Assembly: GCF_030518235.1 (NCBI RefSeq) | Contig: NZ_JAULSA010000013.1 | Location: forward strand, 84,823-148,822 | From: Saccharibacillus sp. CPCC 101409 | GTDB taxonomy: Bacteria; Bacillota; Bacilli; Paenibacillales; Paenibacillaceae | Length of the DNA: 64,000 nucleotides | Direction: 5' to 3' | Shown here: positions 1 through 8,455 of the stretch, in pieces | How positions within the stretch are numbered: position 1 is the stretch's first letter | Layout of the letters: each line of letters starts with the position of its first letter | Translations under genes and position numbers: made by a program | Notes under the pieces: generated by a model | The model's input: only the letters and a program-made list of their open reading frames with translations | What the model was told of the DNA's origin: nothing | Database searches by the model: none

Positions 1-2
1 TG

Positions 3-248
3 ACGGGATTCATCCCGGTGCTGGTGCCGCTGCTGGCTACGACGGTGCAGCGGGCGGACAACCTGACCCTGGCGATCGAAGCCAGGGCTTACGGAGACGG
101 GCGGGGGAGAACGGTGTATCGGCCGCTGCGCTTTGGGAAAAAGGATGCGGCGGCCGCGATTTGGATTGCGGGAATCGCGGCGCTGATCCTGCTGGCGGAC
201 CGAAGCGGAACCGTACACGCTCTTGCGGTTTTTCTCCGATTGCAGTAA
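3..248 (+). CDS. ecfT: EcfT energy-coupling factor transporter transmembrane protein, C-terminal part (5' truncated by window edge)
   Basis: An open frame runs in from the left edge and ends at TAA 246-248. The 81 visible residues include RADNLTLAIEARAYG, which matches the conserved ARG-type coupling segment (A-M/I-E-A-R-G/A-Y) near the C-terminus of EcfT/CbiQ proteins. A hydrophobic helix follows at about residues 50-65 of the visible part. EcfT is the membrane scaffold that links vitamin- or metal-binding S components to the EcfA ATPases. The upstream EcfA genes would lie outside the window. An apparent GTG at 18 is internal, not the start. Confidence 0.8.
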   Translation, partial: TGFIPVLVPLLATTVQRADNLTLAIEARAYGDGRGRTVYRPLRFGKKDAAAAIWIAGIAALILLADRSGTVHALAVFLRLQ

Positions 249-586
249 GGTATTCGTATCCAAACAGAAAGGGTGAAGCCAAGCCGATGGTGTACTAATT
301 CTATCCGGACAACAGCGCGAAAAAACGATTTTCGGCGATTGGGGATAGGATTTGTGCGGCTTTTTTCTGTTTGCGCGGGGCTTGGATCGTCTGAATCGAA
401 GACGAGGCCGAGCCCGTTTCGGCGCATTTCCGCTTCCTGTCCGCGACCCGGAAAGGAGGCTTTTTTGCGTGCGGAAAACAGGAGACGGGACGGCAGCTGC
501 TAAAATAAACTTATAAAAACAAATCTTAGGTAATGAAAAATTCACAATAAAAAAACTAAAAAAACAAGAAAAAAGGAGGCCGTTTT
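249..586. other. Intergenic stretch without a recognisable gene
   Basis: Between ecfT and vgb I see no open frame with a ribosome site or family resemblance. The last 90 bases are strongly A-rich and lead into the AAGGAGG ribosome site of vgb at 573-579. A vgb promoter probably lies here, but I could not assign convincing -35/-10 boxes. Confidence 0.5.
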
Positions 587-1486
587 ATGACCCGAAACGC
601 AAAAATCAAAGAATATGCAATTCCCGAAGGCGCAGATTCCGGCCCGTACGGAGTTACCGCCGGAACGGACGGAAATGTATGGTTTACCGAGCAAAAGGGC
701 AACCGGATCGGACGAATCGGGAAAACGGGAGAAATGAAATTCTTCGACATCCCGACCCCGGAAGCCGGCGCTATGGGCATCGCGTCCGACCGAAACGGAA
801 ACGTCTGGTTCACGGAGAACAAAGCGAACCGGATCGGGAAGCTGTCGACGGACGGCTCTTTCGAAGAGTACGAGCTGCCGACACCCGATTCCGGGCCGTT
901 CGGCATCGCCGCCGGAAAGGACGGCGCGATCTGGTTTACCCAGATCAACGCCAACCGGATCGGCAGGTTCGATCCGTCGCACGACGGCTGGATCACCGGG
1001 TATCCGCTGCCCGAGCCGGGCGCTTTCCCGTCTTTTATCGCATCCGGTTCCGATGGAGCGTTATGGTTCTGCGAGAACCAGGGCAGCAAGATCGGCCGGA
1101 TTTCTACCGAAGGAGACATTCGGGAATATCCGCTGCCGCAGCCCGATTCCGGCCCGGTTGGAATTACCGCCGGACCGGACGGGAATCTGTGGTTCGTCGA
1201 GATCGGAGGGAATCGGATCGGACGAATTACCGTATCCGGCGAAATCCGCGAATACGAGCTGCCGCGGCCCGGCGCAAAGCCGCATGCCATCTGTTCGGGC
1301 CAAAACGAATTGTGGTTTACGGAATGGGGCGCCAACCGGATCGGCCGGATCGCGTTGGACGGCGAGATCGACGAATTCGATATCCCTTCCCCCGAAGCCG
1401 AGCCCCACGGCATCGCCGTATCCGCTTCGGGCGACGTCTGGTTCGCCGAAGAGATCGGGCGTATCGGACGTTTGATTGTCCGATAA
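587..1486 (+). CDS. vgb: Virginiamycin B lyase (Vgb family), seven-bladed beta-propeller
   Basis: The 299-residue protein has the family's usual length and no signal peptide, so it should be cytoplasmic. Near-identical blade repeats of about 42 residues carry WFTE-NRIGRI signatures. Vgb linearises streptogramin B antibiotics by breaking the ester bond through elimination. Residues that correspond by eye to the described Vgb active site are present: Tyr21 in the GPYG motif, His233 in KPHAI, Glu272 and His274 in EPHGI, and Glu288 near the C-terminus. This favours a working lyase over a generic propeller. The ATG follows AAGGAGG by 7 bases. The gene stands alone. Related propellers of unknown substrate exist, so activity is inferred. 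Confidence 0.82.
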   Translation: MTRNAKIKEYAIPEGADSGPYGVTAGTDGNVWFTEQKGNRIGRIGKTGEMKFFDIPTPEAGAMGIASDRNGNVWFTENKANRIGKLSTDGSFEEYELPTPDSGPFGIAAGKDGAIWFTQINANRIGRFDPSHDGWITGYPLPEPGAFPSFIASGSDGALWFCENQGSKIGRISTEGDIREYPLPQPDSGPVGITAGPDGNLWFVEIGGNRIGRITVSGEIREYELPRPGAKPHAICSGQNELWFTEWGANRIGRIALDGEIDEFDIPSPEAEPHGIAVSASGDVWFAEEIGRIGRLIVR

Positions 1487-1532
1487 CGCAGCGGTACGGC
1501 AAAGAAGGCGCCCGGATACTCGGGCGCCGGAT

Positions 1533-1863
1533 TGTCGAGAAACGATTGGATATCAGTCTAATCGGGAGATTCGATTGGCAGGAAAGGTCTGGGAAGAGCT
1601 AGAGAAATAAAGCGAGCGGCAGGGCGAACCTAAAGACGAATCTAAAATAGATGCGTATAGACTCTTATTCAGGCTTAATCTTGCGCTTTTGAGGAAATAA
1701 CTGCGCAGATACATCTATTTCGAGTTTTTTCGCGTCGATTCGGCTTCTAGCTCCCGAATAATTGCACCCATGTCGCTATTTGAAGAAACCGAAGCATTTC
1801 GCCCAAAATAAGTGTATCTGTGCCGCTATTTTTCGTTTGGAACCCTACTTCGCTTTCTCGACA
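1533..1863. repeat. MITE-like dispersed repeat, copy 1 (331 bp)
   Basis: This non-coding element begins with TGTCGAGAAA (1533-1542) and ends with its exact reverse complement TTTCTCGACA (1854-1863). It aligns along its whole length with 39556-39875. Long shared blocks include AAAGCGAGCGGCAGGGCGAA and GAGGAAATAACTGCGC. Inside are degenerate repeats of a CTATTT-containing unit. Terminator-like hairpins lie on both sides: 1507-1528 on the left and 1883-1904 on the right. I see no transposase. Confidence 0.8.
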
Positions 1864-1882
1864 CCCTGGCACCCGATACCCT

Positions 1883-1914
1883 GGCACCCGATCATCCGGG
1901 TGCCTTCTTTTTTT
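1883..1914 (+). terminator. Rho-independent terminator right of repeat copy 1
   Basis: GGCACCC (1883-1889) pairs with GGGTGCC (1898-1904), followed by a T-rich run at 1905-1914. It reads on the plus strand and would end transcripts from the vgb side. A tandem 15-bp duplication beginning CCCTGGCACCCGAT (1864-1878 and 1879-1893) overlaps its left arm. A matching hairpin at 1507-1528 has no T tract. Confidence 0.75.
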
Positions 1915-1957
1915 AAACGTTCCCTTTCGTCCGCACCGATCCGCCGATCCGCCCGCT

Positions 1958-2899
1958 TCAAGATGCCAGCCGCAGCACCAGGATACCGGCGAAAGCGAGC
2001 GCAATCCCGAAGCCTTCGCGCCGGCTCATCGTTTCTTTGAGATAGAAGCGGGCGTACAGCAGCACAATCACGATATTCAGCGCCACAATCGCCGATACGA
2101 TCCCGGTAATGCCTCCGGCCAGCGCGCTCAGCATCATGATCATGCCGACGATATTCGTCAGGCCCACCGTCATGCCCCAGAGCAGAGTACGGCGGCTCGT
2201 CCAGGCAGGCTTGGCGGGGGCGCTCGGCTGTGCGGGTCTTTCGACGTCGTCCAAGACGTGGTGCACGGAAGAACCTGATCCTCCCGCCGAACGGCGGCTT
2301 TCGCTTCTTTTCCTATACCGGCTAACAACAACCATGCCCAGAAACAGCAGCGTTCCCGTAACGAACATCGCGGTCAGTACCGGCAGCATCGAAGCGCCGG
2401 CGAGCACGGACTGCTTGGAGCTGAGGTCGGTAAAGCTGTACAGACCCATCGCCAGCATGCCCCATGTCCAGCCGCGAAGCTGTCCGCTGCGCAGATCCTG
2501 GCCGTAACGCACGACGACCAGGGCGAGAATCACGACGGCGAAGCCGGCTCCCTGCATTGCGCCGAGCGCTTCGCCCCAGAGGAAGAAAGCCGCGAGTACG
2601 ACGACCAGCGGCGTAAGCGCCGAGAAGAACGCCACGACCGACGCGCGGCCCACTTCATAGCCTTTGTACAGCGAAGCGTTGGCGGCGAACGAGAACAATC
2701 CCATCAAGACGCCGAATCCGACGCCGTCGTTCCAGGGCTGCCGGGCGTGAAGATTCAGCAGCAGCGAGATCAGCGCTCCCGAGAGATACACGCCCACGAA
2801 GAGCAAATTGCGGTCGGCCGGGCGCTGGGACGTCCACTGATACAGAATGCCCCGCACGCCGAAGCAGGCCGCTGCCAGAATGGCGTAACCGAACCACAT
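1958..2899 (-). CDS. EamA/DMT-family transporter
   Basis: The 313-residue integral membrane protein has about ten hydrophobic helices arranged as two EamA-like halves, starting MWFGYAILAAACFGVRG. Such proteins move small metabolites or act as exporters; the substrate cannot be read. A long hydrophilic linker (about residues 195-235, rich in Ser, Arg and Pro) separates the halves and is longer than usual. The ATG has a GGAGG ribosome site. It lies 12 bases downstream of the DHDPS-like gene on the same strand, so the two probably form an operon and may handle related sugar-acid or amino-acid metabolites. Confidence 0.78.
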   Translation of the reverse strand: MWFGYAILAAACFGVRGILYQWTSQRPADRNLLFVGVYLSGALISLLLNLHARQPWNDGVGFGVLMGLFSFAANASLYKGYEVGRASVVAFFSALTPLVVVLAAFFLWGEALGAMQGAGFAVVILALVVVRYGQDLRSGQLRGWTWGMLAMGLYSFTDLSSKQSVLAGASMLPVLTAMFVTGTLLFLGMVVVSRYRKRSESRRSAGGSGSSVHHVLDDVERPAQPSAPAKPAWTSRRTLLWGMTVGLTNIVGMIMMLSALAGGITGIVSAIVALNIVIVLLYARFYLKETMSRREGFGIALAFAGILVLRLAS

Positions 2900-2911
2900 G
2901 CGGCAGCCTCC

Positions 2912-3805
2912 TCAAGCCAACAAATTCCGTCGATCCAAAAAAGCGGCCAGCTCCCGCTCTGCGTCCCGCGGCAGCGGCTTGATCGGCAGCCGAAGACCGG
3001 GCGCCGGCATCCAGCCGCAGTGAACCGCGACAGCCGCGGCTACCCGCTGGCTGCCGTATTCCGCGAACTGCGTCCAGATCGGTTCAAGCTGCGCGGAGAA
3101 CCGCAGCGCTTCGTCCGCTTGACCCGACCGAGCCAGGCGGACCAGCTTCATCCCCCACTCGGGAAACAAACCGCCCAATACGGAATAGAAAGCTTCGCAG
3201 CCCGCGTTCAGTCCGGCTGCGCCGAGGGCGTCGCCGCTGACGCCGATCGTGACAGACTCCGGCAGGAGCGCGCGCAGCGCTTCGACTCTTGCGGCCGCTG
3301 CCTGCGGGTCGGCGGGGACGCCCGGAATCTTGATCGAACTTACCCGCGGCAGACGGGCGATTCTGCCGTGCAGTTCGTCGCTGAACGTAAATTTCGTCGT
3401 GCGGGGATTGTCGTATACGCAGAGCGGCACGGACAGCGCGCGCGATACCTGCTCGTACAGCGAGAACACTTCGTCGTCGGTCAGCGGCTGATACGATACA
3501 GGCGCCAGAAGCACGGCCGACGCTCCGGCGCGCTGGGCGTCTTCGGCCAGGCTGAGCACGTCGCGCGTGCGCAGCGCGCCGATGCCGGCCATGACGGGCA
3601 GACCGTCGGCATGACCGACAGCCAGTTCGATCGCGCGGCGGCGTTCCCCGCGGTCCAGATACATATAGCTCCCGGTGGAGCCGAGCACGCCGATGGAATC
3701 GACCCGTGCCGCGGACAGCCGGTCGATCAAACCAACGAACGCATCCTCGACGATGCCTTCTTCGTTCAGCGGGGTCAGCGGAAAAGCGGATAAACCGGTA
3801 AACAT
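2912..3805 (-). CDS. Dihydrodipicolinate synthase/N-acetylneuraminate lyase family aldolase
   Basis: At 297 residues this has the normal size of the class I aldolase (DapA/NanA/KdgD) superfamily. Visible features are the substrate-loop motif GSTGS at 42-46 (GTTGE in DapA), Tyr131 in LCVYDNP, and the Schiff-base lysine, probably Lys159 in SSIKIP. Because the Thr-Thr/Gly-Glu pair typical of DapA is altered, lysine biosynthesis is less likely than cleavage or formation of a 2-keto sugar acid. The start is supported by AAAGGAG. The DMT transporter follows directly. Confidence 0.75.
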   Translation of the reverse strand: MFTGLSAFPLTPLNEEGIVEDAFVGLIDRLSAARVDSIGVLGSTGSYMYLDRGERRRAIELAVGHADGLPVMAGIGALRTRDVLSLAEDAQRAGASAVLLAPVSYQPLTDDEVFSLYEQVSRALSVPLCVYDNPRTTKFTFSDELHGRIARLPRVSSIKIPGVPADPQAAAARVEALRALLPESVTIGVSGDALGAAGLNAGCEAFYSVLGGLFPEWGMKLVRLARSGQADEALRFSAQLEPIWTQFAEYGSQRVAAAVAVHCGWMPAPGLRLPIKPLPRDAERELAAFLDRRNLLA

Positions 3806-3974
3806 TCGACGGCACTCCTTTGGGGACGCTTCGTGGCAGGCGCCCCTGATCTTTTTTTAGAATCGATATGCATCCCGTAGTATAGAGCAAAATGGCCGGA
3901 TTTCATAGCCGTGCGGCATCGAAAAAAATCTGCCAAACGCATAACGCGCCGCTATTCGGACAGGGCAAAGAAGA

Positions 3975-4005
3975 GGGACCGACAGGCTGCAAACCCTGTC
4001 GATCC
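3975..4005 (-). terminator. Terminator left over from a lost minus-strand gene
   Basis: CGACAGG and CCTGTCG form a stem with flanking GGGA/TCCC. On the minus strand a pyrimidine-rich tract follows. It lies just past the stop of the 18-codon binding-protein remnant at 4031-4087 and fits as that lost gene's terminator. Confidence 0.55.
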
Positions 4006-4030
4006 CGCTTCGTTCGATTGTTTCCGTCAT

Positions 4031-4087
4031 TTAACGCTCCCGCGCGGCGTACCACTCGGAGAACTGCTTCTGGTACTCGGCGATATC
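4031..4087 (-). pseudogene. Remnant of a LipO-type sugar ABC binding-protein gene (last 18 codons)
   Basis: The minus strand reads DIAEYQKQFSEWYAARER followed by TAA. This resembles the C-terminal tail of family-1 extracellular solute-binding proteins of the LipO/YtcQ kind (I-x-E-Y-x-K-Q-x-x-E-W). A stop codon lies immediately upstream in frame, and no related sequence continues. A terminator follows at 3975-4005. I infer that a transporter operon next to the GH43 gene was deleted, leaving only its 3' end. The match is short and made by eye. Confidence 0.5.
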
Positions 4088-4195
4088 TTAGAGGTATTCT
4101 AGAACGAACGCCTTTTACCGGCAAGACTCAATATCAAGCAGGAATAGCATGAAAGTATAAAAATGAATAAATTAAGCACGAAATGAGCAAGAAAA

Positions 4196-4224
4196 TTGAA
4201 TTTAAGCGAACTATAATTGATAAT
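4196..4224 (+). promoter_or_regulatory. Probable sigma-A promoter for the GH43-GH28 operon
   Basis: TTGAAT (4196-4201) and GATAAT (4219-4224) are separated by 17 bases, in an AT-rich patch about 45 bases before the TTG start of the GH43 gene. Confidence 0.5.
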
Positions 4225-4268
4225 GCTTACATATTATCCGCGTTATTCGCGTTCAAGGAGGCATTCTG

Positions 4269-5831
4269 TTGAGAACCTTCCGCAATCCGGTCATGTCGGG
4301 CTTCTATCCCGATCCGTCGGTGATCCGTGTCGGCGAAGATTATTATCTGGTCACGTCGAGCTTCGAATTTTTCCCCGGCGTCCCCATCTTCCACAGCAAA
4401 GACCTGGTGAACTGGCGTCAGCTCGGCCATGCGCTGGATCGTCCGTCGCAGCTTAATCTGGACGGAATTCTGCCGTCCAGGGGGATCTGGGCGCCGACGA
4501 TTCGTTTTCATAACGGCATGTTCTATATGATTACGACCTTCGTCGACAACGACAAGAATCCGCACAACTTCTATGTGACGGCGCCCGATCCGGCGGGAGA
4601 CTGGTCCGATCCGATCTGGCTGGAAGACGCGCCGGGGATCGATCCGTCTCTTTTTTTCGACGACGACGGCAAAGTGTACTATACGGGCAACCGCGTTCCT
4701 CCGGAAGGCCAGCAGTATCCCAAACACATGGATATCTGGCTCCAGGAGATCGACCTGAACAAAGGGCGGCTGGTCGGGGAGAAGACCGGCATCTGGCAGG
4801 GCGCGCTCAAGGCGGCGCATGCGCAGGAAGGGCCGCATGTGTACAAGATCGGCGGCTGGTATTATCTACTGATCGCCGAAGGCGGCACCGGGCATACCCA
4901 CGCGATCACAATCGCCCGGAGCCGGAACGTAACCGGCCCGTACGAAGGTCATAAGGCGAACCCGATCCTGACGCATCGCCACCTGGGGCGGGAATTCCCG
5001 ATCGTGAACGTCGGGCACGGCGAACTGGTGGAGACGCAGCACGGGGAATGGTGGCTGTTCTGCCTCGCTTCCCGGACAAGCGGGGGATATTACCGCAATC
5101 TCGGGCGCGAAACGTTCCTTGCGCCGGTGCAGTGGGAGAACGAATGGCCGGTCGTAAGTCCCGGCAAAGGCATGCTGGAATTCGAAGCGCCGGCTCCCGA
5201 TCTGCCGGAGACGGCCCGGCCGAGTCTTTCGCTGCGCGAAGACTTCGGCGGACCGGCGTTATCCCCGGTCTGGAACTTCCTGCGCACGCCGCGCGGCGAT
5301 TTCTGGTCGACGGGCGGGGAATCCGGCGGGCTGCGGCTGAATTTGAAGCCGGAGAAGCTGACGGATATCGCCAATCCGTCCCTGATCGCCCGGCGCCAGC
5401 AGCATCTGGACTTCCGCGCCGCGGCGCAACTGTCTTTCAAGCCCGCGGACGGAGAAACGGCGGGCCTCGTCTTGTTCCAGAATGCGGATCATCATTTCCG
5501 CCTGGAGTACGGCCGGACCGGCGGCGGTCCGCGTCTTGCGCTGACGGTGCGCCGCGGCGGCGAAGAGCGGGAGCTGGCTTCCGCGCCGCGGGCCGGAGAA
5601 CGGATTCAGCTCAAAGTCGAAGCGCGCGGGCAATCCTACAGCTTTTACTTCCGCGCGGATGAGCGGGATAAATGGGAAGCGCTGCACGAAGGGGCGGACG
5701 GACGCGTGCTCAGCACCGATCTGGCCGGCGGATTTACCGGCGCCTATATCGGGCTGTACGCCAGTTCGAACGGCGCGGCCTGCGGCAATCATGCGGACTT
5801 TGCCTGGTTCGATTATGAAGGACGGGAGTAG
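4269..5831 (+). CDS. Glycoside hydrolase family 43 beta-xylosidase/alpha-arabinofuranosidase
   Basis: The 520-residue protein has an N-terminal five-bladed GH43 domain (about 1-300) and a C-terminal concanavalin-like beta-sandwich (about 325-515), as in XynB-type xylosidases. The expected acid triad is visible: Asp15 in YPDPS (base), Asp125 in GIDPS (pKa modulator) and Glu187 in QEGPHV (acid). No signal peptide is present, so it should act in the cytoplasm on imported xylo- or arabino-oligomers. The TTG start is chosen because CAAGGAGG precedes it at proper spacing and the family's N-terminal FRNPV motif follows at once. GH28 begins 18 bases later. Confidence 0.88.
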   Translation: MRTFRNPVMSGFYPDPSVIRVGEDYYLVTSSFEFFPGVPIFHSKDLVNWRQLGHALDRPSQLNLDGILPSRGIWAPTIRFHNGMFYMITTFVDNDKNPHNFYVTAPDPAGDWSDPIWLEDAPGIDPSLFFDDDGKVYYTGNRVPPEGQQYPKHMDIWLQEIDLNKGRLVGEKTGIWQGALKAAHAQEGPHVYKIGGWYYLLIAEGGTGHTHAITIARSRNVTGPYEGHKANPILTHRHLGREFPIVNVGHGELVETQHGEWWLFCLASRTSGGYYRNLGRETFLAPVQWENEWPVVSPGKGMLEFEAPAPDLPETARPSLSLREDFGGPALSPVWNFLRTPRGDFWSTGGESGGLRLNLKPEKLTDIANPSLIARRQQHLDFRAAAQLSFKPADGETAGLVLFQNADHHFRLEYGRTGGGPRLALTVRRGGEERELASAPRAGERIQLKVEARGQSYSFYFRADERDKWEALHEGADGRVLSTDLAGGFTGAYIGLYASSNGAACGNHADFAWFDYEGRE

Positions 5832-5849
5832 AAAGGAGGCGCTTCTCGC

Positions 5850-7334
5850 ATGGAACGTATGGATATAGAGGCTAACGGACAGGAAAAACCTTATCCGGCG
5901 CCGCAGCCGCCGCGGATTCCCGGCCGATCTGTAATCGTCGCGGATTACGGCGCTTCGGGCGACGGCCTGGAGCTGTGCACGGACGCGATCCAAGCGGCGA
6001 TCGACGCCTGCGCCGCGGAAGGCGGAGGACGGGTGGTCGTTCCCGCCGGCATCTGGCGTACCGGACCGCTGACGCTGCGCAGCCGGATCGATCTGCATCT
6101 GGAGGACGGAGCGCTGGTCAATTTCGAACCGAATCACGAGCTGTATCCGCTTGTCGATTCGCACTTCGAAGGCCGGGCCGGCTGGCGCTGCCAGGCCCCG
6201 CTGGACGGCGCCGATCTGACCGATGTAGCGATTACGGGCAGCGGGATCTTCGACGGCGGCGGCGAAGGCTGGCGTCCGGTCAAACGGTTCAAGATGACGG
6301 AGCAGCAGTGGAACCGGCTCCAGGAATCGGGCGGCGCGGCGGACGAATCCGGCGAAGTCTGGTGGCCGAGCCGCGAAGCGATGGAAGGCGAAGCGGTCTG
6401 CCGAGTGCTGCAAGAACGCGGAGAAACGGAGGCGGAAGCTTATCTGCCGGGCCGGCATTATCTGCGCCCCGCGCTGCTGAGTCTGCGAAATTGCCGCCGG
6501 GTGCTGCTGGAAGGCCCTACTTTTCAAAATTCGCCGGCCTGGTGTCTGCATCCACTGGGCTGCGAAGAGATCGCGGTCCGGCACATCCGGGTGCGCAATC
6601 CCTGGTACTCACAAAACGGCGACGGGCTGGATCTGGAGTCCTGCACCAACGCCCTGATCGAGCACAGCACGTTCGATGTGGGCGACGACGCGATCTGTTT
6701 GAAGTCGGGCAAAGACGAGGAAGGGCGCAGACGCGCACTTCCGTGCAGCTTCGTGACGATCCGCCGCTGCACGGTGCACCACGGTCACGGCGGCGTGGTG
6801 ATCGGCAGCGAGATGTCCGGCGGCGTCCACGCGGTGCGGATCAGCGACTGCGTGTTCAGCGGGACCGAGATCGGGCTGCGGTTCAAAAGCGCGCGGGGAC
6901 GCGGCGGCGTCGTAGAGAATATTGCGGCGGAAAATATCGTGATGAAAGACATCGTGCACGAAGCGGTATCGTTCCATCTGTTCTATGCGGGGGTGGAAGG
7001 CTCGGAAGGCGGCGGCGATGAGAAGCGGCCGGTAACCGAGGCGACGCCGGTGTTCCGCCGGATTACGCTGAGAAATATAAGGTGCAGCGGAGCGGCGACG
7101 GCGCTGCTTGTCAACGGCCTGCCGGAGCTGCCGCTTGCGGATCTGACTGTCGAAGGACTGCGGGCGTCCAGCCGGCGGGGGATCGTGCTGCGCCATGCCG
7201 ACGGCGTAATTCTGCGGGACATCGCGCTTCGGACGGACGAGCTTCCGGCGGTGCTCAAGCATCGGTGCCGCGGCGTCGAGATCGACGGGCTGGAGCGAAC
7301 CGAACGGACTGCGGCCGCCGCCTCGCCCGATTAA
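5850..7334 (+). CDS. Glycoside hydrolase family 28 polygalacturonase-type enzyme
   Basis: The 494-residue protein is a right-handed beta-helix GH28 enzyme that cleaves galacturonic-acid linkages in pectin. Signatures are NGDGLD (Asp258, Asp261), GDDAI (Asp279, Asp280), HHGHGG (His311, His313) and RFKS (Arg344, Lys346), matching the NTD, DD, G-H-G and R-I-K blocks of the family. No signal peptide is seen, which fits a cytoplasmic exo-acting enzyme on oligogalacturonides. The ribosome site AAAGGAGG is strong. The gene is cotranscribed with GH43. Its TAA overlaps the stop of the converging AraC gene. Confidence 0.9.
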   Translation: MERMDIEANGQEKPYPAPQPPRIPGRSVIVADYGASGDGLELCTDAIQAAIDACAAEGGGRVVVPAGIWRTGPLTLRSRIDLHLEDGALVNFEPNHELYPLVDSHFEGRAGWRCQAPLDGADLTDVAITGSGIFDGGGEGWRPVKRFKMTEQQWNRLQESGGAADESGEVWWPSREAMEGEAVCRVLQERGETEAEAYLPGRHYLRPALLSLRNCRRVLLEGPTFQNSPAWCLHPLGCEEIAVRHIRVRNPWYSQNGDGLDLESCTNALIEHSTFDVGDDAICLKSGKDEEGRRRALPCSFVTIRRCTVHHGHGGVVIGSEMSGGVHAVRISDCVFSGTEIGLRFKSARGRGGVVENIAAENIVMKDIVHEAVSFHLFYAGVEGSEGGGDEKRPVTEATPVFRRITLRNIRCSGAATALLVNGLPELPLADLTVEGLRASSRRGIVLRHADGVILRDIALRTDELPAVLKHRCRGVEIDGLERTERTAAAASPD

Positions 7335-8242
7335 TCCGACCGATCCGCCTGCCTGGATTGATCGGAATCGGCTTCGAATGAAGCGGCGGCCCCGGGGCGG
7401 TTTTGGATTTGCTTGCGGTACTGCAGCGGGGTCAGCCCGGTCGATTTCTTGAACGTCTTGTTGAAATGCGAGAGATACTCGAAACCGACGGCGGACGCGA
7501 TGTCCTGAATCCGCGCATCCGAAGCGGACAGCAGCCGCTGCGCTTCGCTCATGCGGATATGGACGATATATTCGCGGAAATGAAAGCCGGTCAACCGGTG
7601 GAACACGCGGCTCAGATAAGACGGGCTGATAAAAAAGTGCGCCGCCGTCGCTTCGAGCGTCAGCGTTTCGCGATAATGCGTCCGAATATACGCGGCCGCA
7701 TCGGTCACCAGATGATGCAGCGGATGCTTCGGCGCTTCCGTCTGCCGGACGCCTTCCGAGCGCTGGAGCACAATCAGCAGCTCGGTAAAAAGCGCGACGG
7801 CGCAGGATTCGTAATGCGGCCGCCGCTCGAAGCACTCATCCAGAATCCGGCTCAGCAGACCCTGGATATGTTCCTGCTCCCGCAGCGTCAACCGGAACAA
7901 GCGGCAGCCGCCGCGGTGGAACCACAGGTCTTCGCCCCGCAGCGCCTGCGGCAGCAGCAGCGGATCGAAGTTGACCAGAATCCGTTCGAATTCGGCGATG
8001 TCCGAGCTGGCCGTGGCGTGCAGCCGGCCGGCGGGAATCAGGATCAGCTCGCCTTTGCGCACCGTGACGACGCGGTCGTCCACGAAGTAAACGCGTTCGC
8101 CTTCGCGCAGGAAATACAGCTCGACGTATTCGTGGCTGTGCGGGCGCGGCATGGCCGTTACGCCTTTGCGTTTCATATGCTGGATGCTGAAGCGTCCGTT
8201 TGCCAGACTGTACTTGGGATTGGGGGCGCTTATGCCGGACAT
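7331..8242 (-). CDS. AraC-family transcriptional regulator with N-terminal cupin sensor
   Basis: The 303-residue regulator has a cupin-like ligand domain starting at about residue 15 (HSHEYVELYFL) and a C-terminal double helix-turn-helix at about 185-285, ending FNKTFKKSTGLTPLQYRK, a typical AraC signature. It lies between GH28 and the esterase, transcribed away from the esterase-GH105 operon and towards GH28. I infer that it controls the cell-wall genes in response to an imported sugar or uronate. The start has GGAGGAA upstream. Its stop overlaps the GH28 stop by a few bases, so the two transcripts converge with no room for a terminator. Confidence 0.85.
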   Translation of the reverse strand: MSGISAPNPKYSLANGRFSIQHMKRKGVTAMPRPHSHEYVELYFLREGERVYFVDDRVVTVRKGELILIPAGRLHATASSDIAEFERILVNFDPLLLPQALRGEDLWFHRGGCRLFRLTLREQEHIQGLLSRILDECFERRPHYESCAVALFTELLIVLQRSEGVRQTEAPKHPLHHLVTDAAAYIRTHYRETLTLEATAAHFFISPSYLSRVFHRLTGFHFREYIVHIRMSEAQRLLSASDARIQDIASAVGFEYLSHFNKTFKKSTGLTPLQYRKQIQNRPGAAASFEADSDQSRQADRSD

Positions 8243-8455
8243 ACCGCCGGTTCCTCCTTCCTTGCGAATCGTCGCTGCCGTCGTTACGATTGTTGATATC
8301 GCTTACATGAACGGCGTCGGTTTCATTATAAAATAAAGACGGCCGTTCGGGAAAGGAGTCTGTCTCTTGATGCTGATTACCGTTTCAAAACAGGAATGCG
8401 AAGAGGCCGGACAGGCGTGCTGCCGGAGCGTGGAGCCTTTAAGGAGGGAACGAAT

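Noticed and set aside
587..1486. Regular about 126-base DNA periodicity, CRISPR-like at a glance
   Set aside because: It encodes the blades of the Vgb propeller; units are coding and divergent, with no spacer-repeat pattern.
1762..2040. Open frame inside repeat copy 1 (and its partner at 39720-40052) translating Cys-rich text
   Set aside because: It lies in the MITE-like element, has no ribosome site, and its reading differs between copies. The similarity is explained by the DNA repeat.
2655..3793. Plus-strand frames across the DMT/DHDPS pair
   Set aside because: Both minus-strand genes have clear families and ribosome sites; the plus-strand frames are shadows.
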